Shown: in pieces, positions 14,925 to 25,637 of the stretch
How positions within the stretch are numbered: position 1 is the first letter of the stretch
Layout: each line of letters opens with the position of its first letter
DNA from: Bacteroidales bacterium
GTDB taxonomy: Bacteria > Bacteroidota > Bacteroidia > Bacteroidales > UBA7960
NCBI GenBank assembly: GCA_007118135.1
Contig: SKSE01000321.1
Coordinates: 1 to 36,763 of the forward strand
Reading direction: 5' to 3'
Length of the DNA stretch: 36,763 bases
Translations under genes and position numbers: made by a program
Notes under the pieces: model-generated
What the model was told of the DNA's origin: nothing
The model's input: only the letters and a program-made list of their open reading frames with translations
The model's database searches: none

Positions 14925-17003
14925 TCATGATATCAACCCACCATTGTTAATAAGCTTGTCGGGTTGTAAAAAAGAAAATTCTCCTTCATTATCAGATGCC
15001 ATAAGAATCATTCCATGAGATTCTATGCCTTTTATTACTTTGGGTTGAAGATTTGCGAGAAGCACTACCTGTTTACCTTTGATTTCTTCTGGTCGATAAA
15101 ACTCAGCTATTCCACTAACAACAGTTCTTTTATCATTACCAGTGTCAAGAGTGAGCTTCAGAAGTTTTTTGGTTTTTGCAACCTTTTCGGCTTCAATAAT
15201 TGTTGCCACACGTAGGTCCATTTTCATAAAATCATCAAACCCGATATCTTCCTTGAAGGGTTCGGTTTTTATATTTTCTACTTCCTGGTTAATTTTTCGG
15301 GTATTGATTAACTTGTCTATTTGTTGCTGAATGGTTTCGTCCTCTATTTTGGTAAAAAGAAACCCCGGTTGATTAATAACATGACCTTCTTTAAGGATAT
15401 TTTCTGTATTAACTGCATTATCCCAGGTCATGGGTGAAATGGCAAGCATTTCATAAAGTTTTTCTGCGGTAAATGGCAAAAAGGGCTCAGAAAGTATGGC
15501 AAGGCTTGTGCAAATCTGCAAGCTGATACTCAGTATGGTCTTTACTCTTTCAGGATCTGTTTTGAAAATTTTCCAGGGCTCATTTTCGGTAAGATACTTG
15601 TTCCCCAATCTAGCCAAATTCATTAGTTCTCCCAGCGCTTCTCTGAAACGATAGCTCTCAAGACTATTTGCAATTAGCTGCGGATATTTTGCGATTTGCT
15701 CAATGGCTTCTTTATCGTTACCTGTAAGTTTACCACGTGCGGGTACTTTACCTTCAAAATATTTATGTGTAAGAACCAGTGTGCGGTTTACAAAATTTCC
15801 ATAAATGGCCAGGAGTTCACTGTTATTACGGGCCTGAAAATCTTTCCATGTAAAGTCATTGTCTTTGGTTTCAGGTGCGGCGGCACAGAGAACGTATCTC
15901 AATACATCCTGCTGACCTGGAAATTCTTCAAGATATTCGTGCAACCATACTGCCCAGTTGCGACTTGTAGATATTTTATCTCCTTCAAGGTTCAGAAATT
16001 CATTGGCTGGCACATTTTCGGGTAGTATATATGACCCTTCGGCATAGAGCATGGAAGGAAAAATAATACAATGAAAAACAATATTATCTTTTCCGATAAA
16101 GTGTACCAATTTGGAATCATTGCTTTTCCAGTAGGTTTCCCATTCCCTGTTATTTTCTTCGCCCCACTCGCGTGTTGCCGAGATATAACCAATAGGAGCA
16201 TCAAACCAAACATAAAGAACTTTTCCATCAGCACCATCAACAGGAACTTTCACACCCCAGTCAAGGTCACGGGTTACAGCCCTGGGTTGCAACCCTTGAT
16301 CAATCCATGATTTACACTGACCGTATACATTTGACTTCCAGTCATCCTTGTGGCCTTCAAGAATCCATTGGCGTAGCATAGGTTCGTAATCCTGTAACGG
16401 AAGGTACCAGTGTTTGGTCTTCTTCATTACAGGTTTGTTGCCGCTAAGTACTGATTTTGGTTTGATAAGATCGGTAGCACTTAGTGAGGTTCCGCAATTC
16501 TCGCATTGGTCGCCATAGGCTTTTTCATAACCACAGTGGGGGCATGTTCCTGTAATGTACCGGTCGGCCAGAAACTGGTTATTTGCTTCATCAAAAAATT
16601 GCTCACTCTCTTTTTCCTCCAGTTTCCCTTCATTAAAAAGCTTCCTGAAAAATACAGAAGCTGTTTCATGATGAACTGCAGCAGATGTTCGGCTGTACAC
16701 ATCGAATGAAATCCCAAATTTCTCAAAGGAATCCTTGATCATGTGGTGGTATTTATCCACAATATCCTGGGGAGTTACATTTTCTTTTCTTGCCTTTATG
16801 GTGATAGGAACACCGTGCTCATCGCTTCCACCAATAAATATTACATCACGTCCTTTTTTCCTGAGATACCTGGCATAAATATCTGCAGGTACATAAACCC
16901 CAGCAAGATGACCTATGTGTACAGGTCCATTGGCATAAGGAAGGGCAGATGTAACAGTATATCTCTTAAATTCTTTTGACTTTTGCTGCACAAATTCATT
17001 CAT
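14925..17003 (-). CDS. metG: Methionine--tRNA ligase
   Basis: A 692-residue class I synthetase that charges initiator and elongator tRNA-Met. The HIGH motif is HIGH at 29-32 ([11 protein letters not shown]). The zinc-binding insertion uses Cys154, 157, 167 and 170. The KMSKS equivalent is KISTS at 343-347. The anticodon-binding helical domain follows, and residues ~592-690 form an EMAP-II/Trbp111-type tRNA-binding domain ([11 protein letters not shown]..., [20 protein letters not shown]) that usually mediates dimerisation. Length is normal for this two-domain bacterial type. It has its own candidate promoter upstream. Confidence 0.97.
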   Translation of the reverse strand: MNEFVQQKSKEFKRYTVTSALPYANGPVHIGHLAGVYVPADIYARYLRKKGRDVIFIGGSDEHGVPITIKARKENVTPQDIVDKYHHMIKDSFEKFGISFDVYSRTSAAVHHETASVFFRKLFNEGKLEEKESEQFFDEANNQFLADRYITGTCPHCGYEKAYGDQCENCGTSLSATDLIKPKSVLSGNKPVMKKTKHWYLPLQDYEPMLRQWILEGHKDDWKSNVYGQCKSWIDQGLQPRAVTRDLDWGVKVPVDGADGKVLYVWFDAPIGYISATREWGEENNREWETYWKSNDSKLVHFIGKDNIVFHCIIFPSMLYAEGSYILPENVPANEFLNLEGDKISTSRNWAVWLHEYLEEFPGQQDVLRYVLCAAAPETKDNDFTWKDFQARNNSELLAIYGNFVNRTLVLTHKYFEGKVPARGKLTGNDKEAIEQIAKYPQLIANSLESYRFREALGELMNLARLGNKYLTENEPWKIFKTDPERVKTILSISLQICTSLAILSEPFLPFTAEKLYEMLAISPMTWDNAVNTENILKEGHVINQPGFLFTKIEDETIQQQIDKLINTRKINQEVENIKTEPFKEDIGFDDFMKMDLRVATIIEAEKVAKTKKLLKLTLDTGNDKRTVVSGIAEFYRPEEIKGKQVVLLANLQPKVIKGIESHGMILMASDNEGEFSFLQPDKLINNGGLIS

Positions 17004-17057
17004 AACTATTAGAAATAGAGAAAATTAAAGTTTTTAAAATGGGGAAAAACCGAATTG

Positions 17058-17065
17058 CAAAGTTA
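17058..17065 (-). promoter_or_regulatory. -7 box (TAACTTTG) ahead of metG
   Basis: On the minus strand TAACTTTG matches TAnnTTTG, with TTGG 14 bases further upstream as an imperfectly spaced -33 candidate. The leader to the metG ATG (17003) would be about 48 bases. Confidence 0.45.
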
Positions 17066-17197
17066 AAAAAACCACAACACCAATTGCATAATATATTACT
17101 TACGGAAAGGAAGATGGAAACAGTAATAAACAGGAAGGATGAAGGCTATAATCTTTTCAGGAAAATTAAAAGTGGAAGTAATCGCTTTAGGCAAGGC

Positions 17198-19663
17198 TCA
17201 GGTTTTATAGCGGCTGATCTTTTCAAAAAGTTTAAAATAATCAAAGGGCTTACTTACAAAATCGTCTACTCCTGCATCATATGCCTTTGCCCGGGTTTCG
17301 GCAAAAGCATCAGCAGTAAATGCTATGATTGGAACAGATGGGTTTTCGAAATTGCCATCTTCATTTCTTCTGATTTTGCGTGTAACTTCATAACCACTTA
17401 TGCCTGGTAATATCAGGTCCATTAGCAGAAGGTCAAAGTCTTTATTTTTTACCATTTCTAAAGCCTCTTCGCCGGTAGAAACAATGGTAAGATTGGCTTT
17501 CCACTTCTTTTCCAATACTTTCTTTCCCACAAACTGATTCATTTTATCATCTTCTATTAAAAGAATATTAACGCCTTCAAGTGTTTTAGGGGATGAATCT
17601 TCTGCAGGTACCCTTGGGGCAGGAAAACTCTTTTTCCCGGTTTCCATGGGCAGCCAGAATGAAAAAACAGAACCCGCACCGGGTTTACTTTTGGCAGATA
17701 TTTTGCCATTTTGTAACTCAACCAATCTTTTACAAATGGTTAGCCCAAGCCCACTGCCGCCAAACTTACGGGATGTGCTGGTTTCAGCCTGGGTAAATTT
17801 TTCAAATATGGCATCAAGCCTGTCTGATGCTATGCCAATACCGGTATCTTGTATTTCAAAATGAATTTTATTTTCGGATGGGTTGCTACACTCAGTTTTT
17901 TTAACTTTTAGGCTGACAAATCCTTTTTCCGTAAACTTAATGGCATTGGAAAGCATATTAAAAAGAATTTGCCTTAAGCGTAAAGTATCTGATTGTAATA
18001 TAGATGGAACATCATCATCAATATGAATCAAAAGTTGTAAATTCTTTTCTTTCGCTTTTATTTTAAGTGTTTTGAGAAGATCGTTCACCAGGGAACGAAT
18101 ATCAAAATCTGTTTTTTCAAAAATCAGATTTCCTGATTCAATTTTATTGAAATCAAGAATATCATCAATTAGCCCAAGCAGGTGTCGCGCAGCAATCTTA
18201 ATTGTGTTAAGATTTTCCAGTTGTTCGGAGTTGGGATCTTCATCTAACATCAGATCAGTAAGTGAAAAAACTGTATTGAGAGGTGTTCGGATTTCGTGAC
18301 TCATAAGAGAAAGAAACTCCGATTGGGCCATACGTGCTTTATCAGCATCATCTTTTGCCTGTTTAATTTGTTTTTCAGCTTTTTTTCTATGAGTAATATT
18401 TTCAATAAACCCCTCAAAATAAAAACCTTCATTTTCAAAATCCTTGATTTTGCTCAAATGAATCACTGCATAAATTTTCTCTTTTTGCTTGTTAATAAGC
18501 TGTATTTCATAAATAAAATGATTGTTTTTACTCCGAATAAATTTTTTTATCTTATTCTTTTCTTCTTCAAAATCCAGAAAGAATTGTGATGGATCTTTCT
18601 CAATATCCTGCATAAAAAGGGTGTGATCATCATAGCCCAGAACCGATGCAAAGGCCTTGTTCCCTTCAACAAATCTGAATTTTCTGTCAAGCCTGAATAT
18701 CCCCATGGCTGCTTCCTCAAACATCCTCCTGTATTTATCCTCACTGATCTTAAGCTGGGTTTCGGCCAAAATCCTGTCATGTATATCTGTGTTTGTACCT
18801 AAAAGCCCCCTGTAATTACCTTCATGATCGTAAAAGTCTTTGACATGATTGATCACCCACCGGTAATTTCCATAGTGGTCTTTGATCCGGTATTCTAAAA
18901 AAAAAGAATTTTGTTGCTTTAATCCCTGATTTAGTGAATCAAAAAATTTCTTCCTGTCATCAGGATGAACTAAAGCTTCATAATTTTTTTCATCATCTCC
19001 CGAAACGGATTTACCAATGAACCGGAGGAGTGTTTTATTGAAAAACTGAAATTTCCCATCTGCATCACAATACCATACCATTACCGGAAAATCTTCAAGC
19101 ATGTTGAAGTAAAATTTCCTGGCATCATCAAGCTGCTTTTCAGCTTTTTTCCTTAGAGTTATATCCTCTTTTATGGCCAGGTAATTTATAACATCACCTC
19201 TTGAATTTCTAATGGGACTTATGGTGGCAAGCTCCCAAAATAATTCGCCTGATTTTGTTCTGTTAATAAACTCACCGGTCCATGTTTTTCCAGCTTTAAT
19301 GGTATCCCATAACTCCTTATAATCTATCTGAGAGTTTTCGTGCTTAATTATACGGGGGGTATTTCCTATTGCTTCTTCAGCAGTAAAACCGGTTACCTGG
19401 CAAAAACGGGGATTAACATACTCAATTTTGCCTTGCGTATCAGTAATCATTATGGAGTTAGCACTCTGTTCAAAAGCAGCTGACAAACGAAGCAAATGTT
19501 CTTCATATCCATTATCGGCCTGCTCAGGTATATTATTACTATCAGAGAGCAGGTTCTTAAGTTCATTCAATACATTCTTTTCCGCTTCTTCTGAGTTTTC
19601 AAGCTTAAGAATAAGCGATTTCAGTTTTTTTGAAATATTCTGCGCAGAGGAACCGGAATGCAT
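17198..19663 (-). CDS. PAS-containing hybrid sensor histidine kinase / response regulator
   Basis: An 821-residue signalling protein without predicted membrane segments. The order is: N-terminal coiled coil (~10-45), PAS1 (~58-170), PAS2 (~185-300, with PAC LGTNTDIHDR), PAS3 (~308-425), HisKA with phospho-acceptor His456 (SLMSHEIRTPLN), HATPase (~555-672; N box LSNAIKF, G1 DTGIGI, G2 GGSGLGL) and a C-terminal receiver (~697-818) with phospho-acceptor Asp749 and Lys805 (SKPF). It is a cytosolic sensor whose ligand cannot be deduced. Phosphate would move from His456 to Asp749 and then to an Hpt protein not seen nearby. It sits upstream of metG and is divergent from the sigma54-activator operon; the output is unknown. 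Confidence 0.93.
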   Translation of the reverse strand: MHSGSSAQNISKKLKSLILKLENSEEAEKNVLNELKNLLSDSNNIPEQADNGYEEHLLRLSAAFEQSANSIMITDTQGKIEYVNPRFCQVTGFTAEEAIGNTPRIIKHENSQIDYKELWDTIKAGKTWTGEFINRTKSGELFWELATISPIRNSRGDVINYLAIKEDITLRKKAEKQLDDARKFYFNMLEDFPVMVWYCDADGKFQFFNKTLLRFIGKSVSGDDEKNYEALVHPDDRKKFFDSLNQGLKQQNSFFLEYRIKDHYGNYRWVINHVKDFYDHEGNYRGLLGTNTDIHDRILAETQLKISEDKYRRMFEEAAMGIFRLDRKFRFVEGNKAFASVLGYDDHTLFMQDIEKDPSQFFLDFEEEKNKIKKFIRSKNNHFIYEIQLINKQKEKIYAVIHLSKIKDFENEGFYFEGFIENITHRKKAEKQIKQAKDDADKARMAQSEFLSLMSHEIRTPLNTVFSLTDLMLDEDPNSEQLENLNTIKIAARHLLGLIDDILDFNKIESGNLIFEKTDFDIRSLVNDLLKTLKIKAKEKNLQLLIHIDDDVPSILQSDTLRLRQILFNMLSNAIKFTEKGFVSLKVKKTECSNPSENKIHFEIQDTGIGIASDRLDAIFEKFTQAETSTSRKFGGSGLGLTICKRLVELQNGKISAKSKPGAGSVFSFWLPMETGKKSFPAPRVPAEDSSPKTLEGVNILLIEDDKMNQFVGKKVLEKKWKANLTIVSTGEEALEMVKNKDFDLLLMDLILPGISGYEVTRKIRRNEDGNFENPSVPIIAFTADAFAETRAKAYDAGVDDFVSKPFDYFKLFEKISRYKT

Positions 19664-19795
19664 CTTAAATAATCCTTTAAATATTGATTTGCGATAATTA
19701 AGTATTTAAACTCCTTTTTTTACATATTTAGAATGATATATAAAGTTAATTATTTTGAAGATTAATTGACTGTTTTATGGAATATTTAGATAAAG

Positions 19796-19824
19796 ATTTT
19801 GGCTTTAATGAGCATTTTGGCTTT
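19796..19824 (+). repeat. Direct repeat ATTTTGGCTTT x2 in the divergent intergenic region
   Basis: ATTTTGGCTTT occurs at 19796-19806 and again at 19814-19824, an 18-base step, between the hybrid kinase and the sigma54-activator gene. Both contain TTGGC, which also appears in the palindrome at 19880. They may be regulator half-sites; this is not demonstrated. Confidence 0.4.
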
Positions 19825-19871
19825 TATTTAACAGATGTGCTTTGAATGAAAATATTCTCAAAATAAACAGT

Positions 19872-19879
19872 TAACTTTG
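19872..19879 (+). promoter_or_regulatory. -7 box (TAACTTTG) of the sigma54-activator/lptE/secG operon
   Basis: TAACTTTG matches TAnnTTTG. A TTTG at 19841-19844 is 27 bases upstream, too far for an ideal -33, so activation may be assisted. The ATG is at 19914. Confidence 0.45.
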
Positions 19880-19896
19880 TATGCCAAATTGGCATA
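19880..19896 (+). promoter_or_regulatory. Perfect palindrome at the presumed transcription start (operator candidate)
   Basis: TATGCCAA-A-TTGGCATA is a perfect 8-bp inverted repeat with a one-base centre. It begins directly after the -7 box, so it covers the expected start site, a classic place for a repressor or autoregulator. Confidence 0.45.
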
Positions 19897-19913
19897 ATAC
19901 CACTAACTGAGAT

Positions 19914-21164
19914 ATGGACATTCAAAGTATAAAGCAACGATTTGGAATTATTGGTCATTCCCCAGCTCTTGACAGGGCTATTGATGTGGCGATGCAGGTA
20001 GCCCCCACTGACATTAGTGTGCTTATCAGCGGTGAGAGTGGTGTAGGAAAAGAAGCTTTCCCAAAAATTATTCATCAGTTGAGTCCAAGAAAACATGGTC
20101 CTTTCATTGCGGTTAATTGTGGCGCAATACCTGAAGGAACTATAGATTCCGAATTGTTTGGACATGAAAAAGGTTCATTTACCGGGGCACACGAAGCACG
20201 CAGAGGTTACTTTGAAGTAGTGAATAACGGCACCATTTTTCTTGATGAAGTTGCTGAACTGCCTTTACTGACACAGGTTAGATTACTCAGAGTACTAGAA
20301 AGCGGCGAATTTATTAAGGTGGGCTCATCCAAGGTTATTAAAACCAATGTGCGGGTTGTCGCTGCCACAAATATTAACCTTCAGGAAGCCATTTCTTCGG
20401 GAAAATTCCGCGAAGACCTGTATTACAGGCTGAATACCGTGCCCATTTATGTGCCACCTCTCAGAGAAAGACAAAATGATATCATAATGCTTTTCAAAAA
20501 ATTTTCATCCGATTTTGCTGAAAGATATCGTATGCCGCCTCTACAGCTTACTCCGGAAGCCGAAAAAATTTTATTGAATTACCGATGGCCGGGTAATATC
20601 AGGCAACTGAAAAATATGGCTGAACAAATTTCAGTTATTGAAAGCAACAGGATAATTACTCCAGACGTTATATATAAGTATTTACCGAGTAGCAAAGAAT
20701 CTAATCTACCGGTACTGGCAAGTGACCTGAGAAAAAATGAACCTGATTTAAGTGAAAGAGACATTCTGTATCGTTTGCTATTCGAGATGCGAAGAGACAT
20801 GACAGATTTGAAAAAGATTGTTCTGGAAATTATACAAAACGGACAGGTCAGCGGAAACTTCCATGAAGAAAATCCGAATCTGATGAACAGTCTTTATAAG
20901 GATACAGGTAAGCATTCTCTTATTAAAAATGACGAGCCCGAAGGTAACACTGCCACCGATGACCATCATCAGATTATTGACAGCTATGAAGAAGATACCA
21001 CAGATTATATTGAAGAAAGTCTGAGCATACAAAAAAAGGAGAAAGACCTTATTATGCTTGCCCTGCAAAAACATAACGGAAGGAGAAAAAAAGCGGCTGA
21101 AGAGCTGGGAATCAGTGAACGCACTTTATACAGAAAAATCAAGGAGTATGATATAAATGCCTGA
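19914..21164 (+). CDS. Sigma54-interacting transcriptional activator (AAA+ and Fis-type HTH)
   Basis: A 416-residue protein that uses ATP to remodel sigma54-RNA polymerase. The AAA+ domain starts almost at the N-terminus: Walker A GESGVGKE (40-47), the sigma54-contact loop as GSFTGA (87-92, Ser in place of the usual Ala), Walker B GTIFLDE (106-112), and REDLYYRL (166-173). A ~110-residue acidic linker (~258-370) leads to a C-terminal Fis-like helix-turn-helix (~375-412, RRKKAAEELGISERTLYRKI). There is no N-terminal receiver, GAF or PAS domain, so control must come through expression, a partner or the linker. It is first in an operon with lptE, the KE-rich protein and secG (gaps 34, 10, 12 bases). 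Confidence 0.93.
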   Translation: MDIQSIKQRFGIIGHSPALDRAIDVAMQVAPTDISVLISGESGVGKEAFPKIIHQLSPRKHGPFIAVNCGAIPEGTIDSELFGHEKGSFTGAHEARRGYFEVVNNGTIFLDEVAELPLLTQVRLLRVLESGEFIKVGSSKVIKTNVRVVAATNINLQEAISSGKFREDLYYRLNTVPIYVPPLRERQNDIIMLFKKFSSDFAERYRMPPLQLTPEAEKILLNYRWPGNIRQLKNMAEQISVIESNRIITPDVIYKYLPSSKESNLPVLASDLRKNEPDLSERDILYRLLFEMRRDMTDLKKIVLEIIQNGQVSGNFHEENPNLMNSLYKDTGKHSLIKNDEPEGNTATDDHHQIIDSYEEDTTDYIEESLSIQKKEKDLIMLALQKHNGRRKKAAEELGISERTLYRKIKEYDINA

Positions 21165-21198
21165 AATAATTATTTCACTTTTTTGAAAATAAAACAGA

Positions 21199-21705
21199 AT
21201 GCAACAAACTGCAAAAATATTATTAATCATTTTAGTCACTTTTTCCATGTGGGGATGCGGCGTTTATTCCTTTACAGGAGCTTCTATTCCACCTCAGGCA
21301 AATACTTTTTCCGTTGACTTTTTCCCCAATAATGCACCGATTGTTCAGCCCACTTTAAGCCAGGTTTTCACAGATGCACTTAAAGATAAATTTTCGCGGC
21401 AGACCAATCTCAGACTTACCAATGGAGTGGGTGATCTGCATTTTGAGGGTAGTATTACAGGGTACAGTGTTCAACCTCAGGCAATAGGTGCTGACGACAG
21501 GGCTGCACAAAACAGGTTAACAATAACTGTAAGCGTTACCTTTGTCAATGAGTTTGAACCCGAAAATGATTTTGAACAACGCTTCTCCCGTTTTTACGAC
21601 TATGACAGCAGAGAAAGCCTTGCATCTATTGAACCTACAGCTATCGATTTAATTGTGGAAGCTTTGGTTGAGGATATTTTTAACAGAGCAGTAGTTAATT
21701 GGTAA
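21199..21705 (+). CDS. lptE: LptE-family LPS-assembly lipoprotein
   Basis: A 168-residue outer-membrane lipoprotein that plugs the LptD barrel in lipopolysaccharide transport. A signal peptide ends in the lipobox MWGC (Cys20). The mature start (GVYSFTGASIPP) and the body (FTDALKDKFSRQTNLRL..., LHFEGSITGYSVQP) match the Bacteroidota LptE family, which is very different in sequence from E. coli LptE. It is the second gene of the activator-secG operon, a gene order common in this phylum. Confidence 0.88.
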   Translation: MQQTAKILLIILVTFSMWGCGVYSFTGASIPPQANTFSVDFFPNNAPIVQPTLSQVFTDALKDKFSRQTNLRLTNGVGDLHFEGSITGYSVQPQAIGADDRAAQNRLTITVSVTFVNEFEPENDFEQRFSRFYDYDSRESLASIEPTAIDLIVEALVEDIFNRAVVNW

Positions 21706-21715
21706 TCTGATAATT

Positions 21716-22792
21716 ATGCACAACCCGCAAAAATTTCTGGAAATAATAAAAAGTCCTTATGAAACTGATAAGGCTTCTTTAGCTTTTCTCCGAAAAATTT
21801 CAGATAGATACCCTTATTGCCAAACTGCACAAATATTACTGGCAAAAAATCTTCAGCAACTATTTAAGCCGGAATTTGAACAGCAGGTTAACAAGGCTTC
21901 AGCTTATGCAGTTAACCGAAGAAAATTCCAAAGATTTATTGCTGATCGCGATAAGCCTGAGCCCATAGCAGAAAAACCTGCTCCGACGGTTGATGATTTT
22001 CTCACTCCAAAACAAGAACAACCCGAAGAACTTAAACATATACCTGAAGAACCCCAAAAAGAATCAGAACAATTATCTGAAACTGAAATAACTGTTTCAG
22101 ACAATCAGGTTGAAAAAACAGAACAAACCATCATTCCTGAAAATACTGAAAGTGTATCAGATATTAATTCAGTTGAAGTTCATCATGACAGCATACCTTC
22201 CGAAAAGGATGAAGATTCCGAAAAACTTATGCATGATGACATGTTTATTATCGAGGAGAAGAAGGATAAATTATCATTGCTGGAAATAGTTAAGAAAAGG
22301 TTGAAGGAAATCAATTCCAAAAAAAATAAAGCTTCGGAGAAGGAGGAAAGTGAAAAACCGTCAGCAGATTTGGAAAAAAAAGAAGAAAAACCCATTAATG
22401 ATAGTCAGGTTCTTGAAAATAAAACGCACAACCTCCATCGTATTGATTTTGAAGCCAGGCAAAAGGAAAAACCCAAACCTAAAATCCCTGACTTTATTTA
22501 TGGAAAACAGGCCAAAAAACCTGATATAAACTACCTTATTGATAAATTTTTAAAAGAAGAGCCAAGGATTAAGGTAAAAAAAGATCTGCCCGAAGAACAG
22601 GAAGACCTATCTGCGGCCAGCACTGCAGAAGACCCTCAATTGGCCACAGAAACCCTTGCTTTAGTATATCTTAAGCAAGATAAAAAGAAAGAAGCTCTGG
22701 ATGTATATGAAAAATTATGTTTGAAATTTCCCGAAAAAAGCAGTTACTTTGCAAAAAAAATATTAGACATTAAAAACGAAATCAATCCTTAA
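21716..22792 (+). CDS. KE-rich protein with C-terminal TPR-like helices, unknown function
   Basis: A 358-residue protein without signal peptide or membrane segment, so probably cytoplasmic. The N-terminus (1-50, with MHNPQKFLEIIKSPYETDK) is a short helical module. Residues ~75-300 are low complexity, rich in Lys, Glu and Pro, and probably disordered. They contain islands such as LSLLEIVKKRLKEIN and INYLIDKFLKEEPRI that may be binding motifs. Residues ~305-355 (LATETLALVYLKQDKKKEALDVYEKL) look like a single tetratricopeptide repeat. A gene at this place between lptE and secG is recurrent in Bacteroidota, but I know of no assigned function. A link to export or envelope assembly is inference from context only. 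Confidence 0.8.
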   Translation: MHNPQKFLEIIKSPYETDKASLAFLRKISDRYPYCQTAQILLAKNLQQLFKPEFEQQVNKASAYAVNRRKFQRFIADRDKPEPIAEKPAPTVDDFLTPKQEQPEELKHIPEEPQKESEQLSETEITVSDNQVEKTEQTIIPENTESVSDINSVEVHHDSIPSEKDEDSEKLMHDDMFIIEEKKDKLSLLEIVKKRLKEINSKKNKASEKEESEKPSADLEKKEEKPINDSQVLENKTHNLHRIDFEARQKEKPKPKIPDFIYGKQAKKPDINYLIDKFLKEEPRIKVKKDLPEEQEDLSAASTAEDPQLATETLALVYLKQDKKKEALDVYEKLCLKFPEKSSYFAKKILDIKNEINP

Positions 22793-22804
22793 AAGAAAAA
22801 AATA

Positions 22805-23161
22805 ATGGGTATATATGTTTTAATATCAGTTTTAGTCCTGATAACTTGTGTTTTATTAATACTTATTGTGTTGGTTCAAAATTCAAAGGGTGGTGGCCTT
22901 GCATCGAACTTTGCTTCCAACAATCAGATTATGGGCGTAAGAAAAACCACCGATTTTCTTGAAAAAGCCACCTGGACACTTGCTATAGTGTTGCTTGTTT
23001 TAACCCTTACATCTACATTTGTTATTCCACGTGGGCAAGTGATAGAAACCCGTCAGAGTGAAATCAGGGATAGAATTCCTATGACAACCCCCGATTTCCA
23101 GACACCCCCGGTTGAGCAGCCCCAGCAACCCACACAACAGGAAGAAATAATTCTGGAATAA
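22805..23161 (+). CDS. secG: Preprotein translocase subunit SecG
   Basis: A 118-residue subunit of the SecYEG channel. Two transmembrane helices (~3-25 and ~55-75) flank the conserved cytoplasmic turn VQNSKGGGLASNFAS. A Pro/Gln-rich C-terminal tail (~95-118) follows, as often seen in Bacteroidota SecG. It is the last gene of the operon, 12 bases after the KE-rich protein, and a terminator follows. Confidence 0.93.
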   Translation: MGIYVLISVLVLITCVLLILIVLVQNSKGGGLASNFASNNQIMGVRKTTDFLEKATWTLAIVLLVLTLTSTFVIPRGQVIETRQSEIRDRIPMTTPDFQTPPVEQPQQPTQQEEIILE

Positions 23162-23181
23162 ACCAGGGATTTTTATAACGG

Positions 23182-23219
23182 AAAAGTGTCAGTTTGTCAT
23201 TCAGGCTGACACTTTTTTT
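23182..23219 (+). terminator. Rho-independent terminator after secG
   Basis: AAAAGTGTCAG pairs with CTGACACTTTT around a 13-base loop, followed by a T tract. It separates secG from groES. Confidence 0.9.
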
Positions 23220-23366
23220 ATTATCTGTCGCTATTGTACGCAAAAATGTCCATTATGCACTATACAAAACCCTTTGGCATAAAAAATGACAGAAGGTGAA
23301 CGTGCAATTAAAAAAGTACATTTTAAATCGAACTTATTTATTGTTTAACAATTAAAAATAGAAAAA

Positions 23367-23648
23367 ATGGCAAACATTAACATCAAGCCTTTAGCAGATC
23401 GAGTATTGGTTGAACCTGCTGCTGCCGAAGAAAAAACCGCTGGTGGTATTATTATTCCCGATACTGCAAAAGAAAAACCTATGAGAGGAACTATTGTTGC
23501 TGCTGGCCAGGGAACCAAAGATCAACCTATGACCGTTAAACCCGGTGATACAGTTCTCTACGGAAAATATGCAGGTACTGAATTATCTGTAGATGGTAAT
23601 GATTATCTTATTATGCGCGAATCAGATATTTTCGCCGTTATCGGGTAA
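23367..23648 (+). CDS. groS: Co-chaperonin GroES
   Basis: A 93-residue lid subunit of the GroEL chaperonin. It shows [11 protein letters not shown], the mobile loop [18 protein letters not shown], and the C-terminal [15 protein letters not shown]. groEL follows after 53 bases. The 147 bases between the secG terminator and groES hold no CIRCE repeat and no clean TTTG/TAnnTTTG pair; TACATTTT (23317-23324) is the nearest -7-like sequence. Confidence 0.97.
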   Translation: MANINIKPLADRVLVEPAAAEEKTAGGIIIPDTAKEKPMRGTIVAAGQGTKDQPMTVKPGDTVLYGKYAGTELSVDGNDYLIMRESDIFAVIG

Positions 23649-23677
23649 TCAGGATGTTTTATAATTGAAAAAGTTAA

Positions 23678-25339
<1,662 letters not shown>

Positions 25340-25365
25340 AAACTATAATTCCCCTATATATCATC

Positions 25366-25396
25366 AAGGCCCCGTTTTTTATGCGGGGCCTTTTTT
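25366..25396 (+). terminator. Rho-independent terminator after groEL
   Basis: AAGGCCCCG pairs with CGGGGCCTT across a loop of about nine bases (TTTTTTATG) and is followed by a T tract. The T tract favours plus-strand use. Confidence 0.9.
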
Positions 25397-25416
25397 GTTT
25401 TTTAAATATGGTAATA

Positions 25417-25632
25417 TCAGGGTTCAACCACAATCTGGTAACCCTCTGCTTCCACAATATCGCCGGGCTTTACTTTGGCCCTTTTTCGATATTCTGTTTC
25501 TCCGTTAAGTTTTACAATACCATCTTCTACCATCATTTTGGCTGCACCTCCACTTTCGGCAAGCTGAATAAACTTAAGCAGCTTGTAAAGTTCAATGAAA
25601 TCGCCATTTAAAGGAAATCGAATTTGTTTCAT
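25417..25632 (-). CDS. Small S4-domain RNA-binding protein (YbcJ-like)
   Basis: A 71-residue protein made almost wholly of an S4 fold: FIELYKLLKFIQLAESGGAAKMMVEDGIVKLNGE, quoted in parts here as LLKFIQLAESGG and VEDGIVKLNGE, then RAKVKPGDIV. S4 domains bind structured RNA; this stand-alone type resembles YbcJ/YaaA, whose exact role is not settled. It begins five bases after the cyclophilin stop on the same strand, so the two are co-transcribed. Confidence 0.85.
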   Translation of the reverse strand: MKQIRFPLNGDFIELYKLLKFIQLAESGGAAKMMVEDGIVKLNGETEYRKRAKVKPGDIVEAEGYQIVVEP

Positions 25633-25637
25633 AAGAT

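Noticed and set aside
19799-19816. Possible sigma54 -24/-12 promoter (TTGGC...GAGCA) upstream of the activator
   Set aside because: The GG to GC distance is one base short of the strict spacing and the -12 part lacks TTGC.
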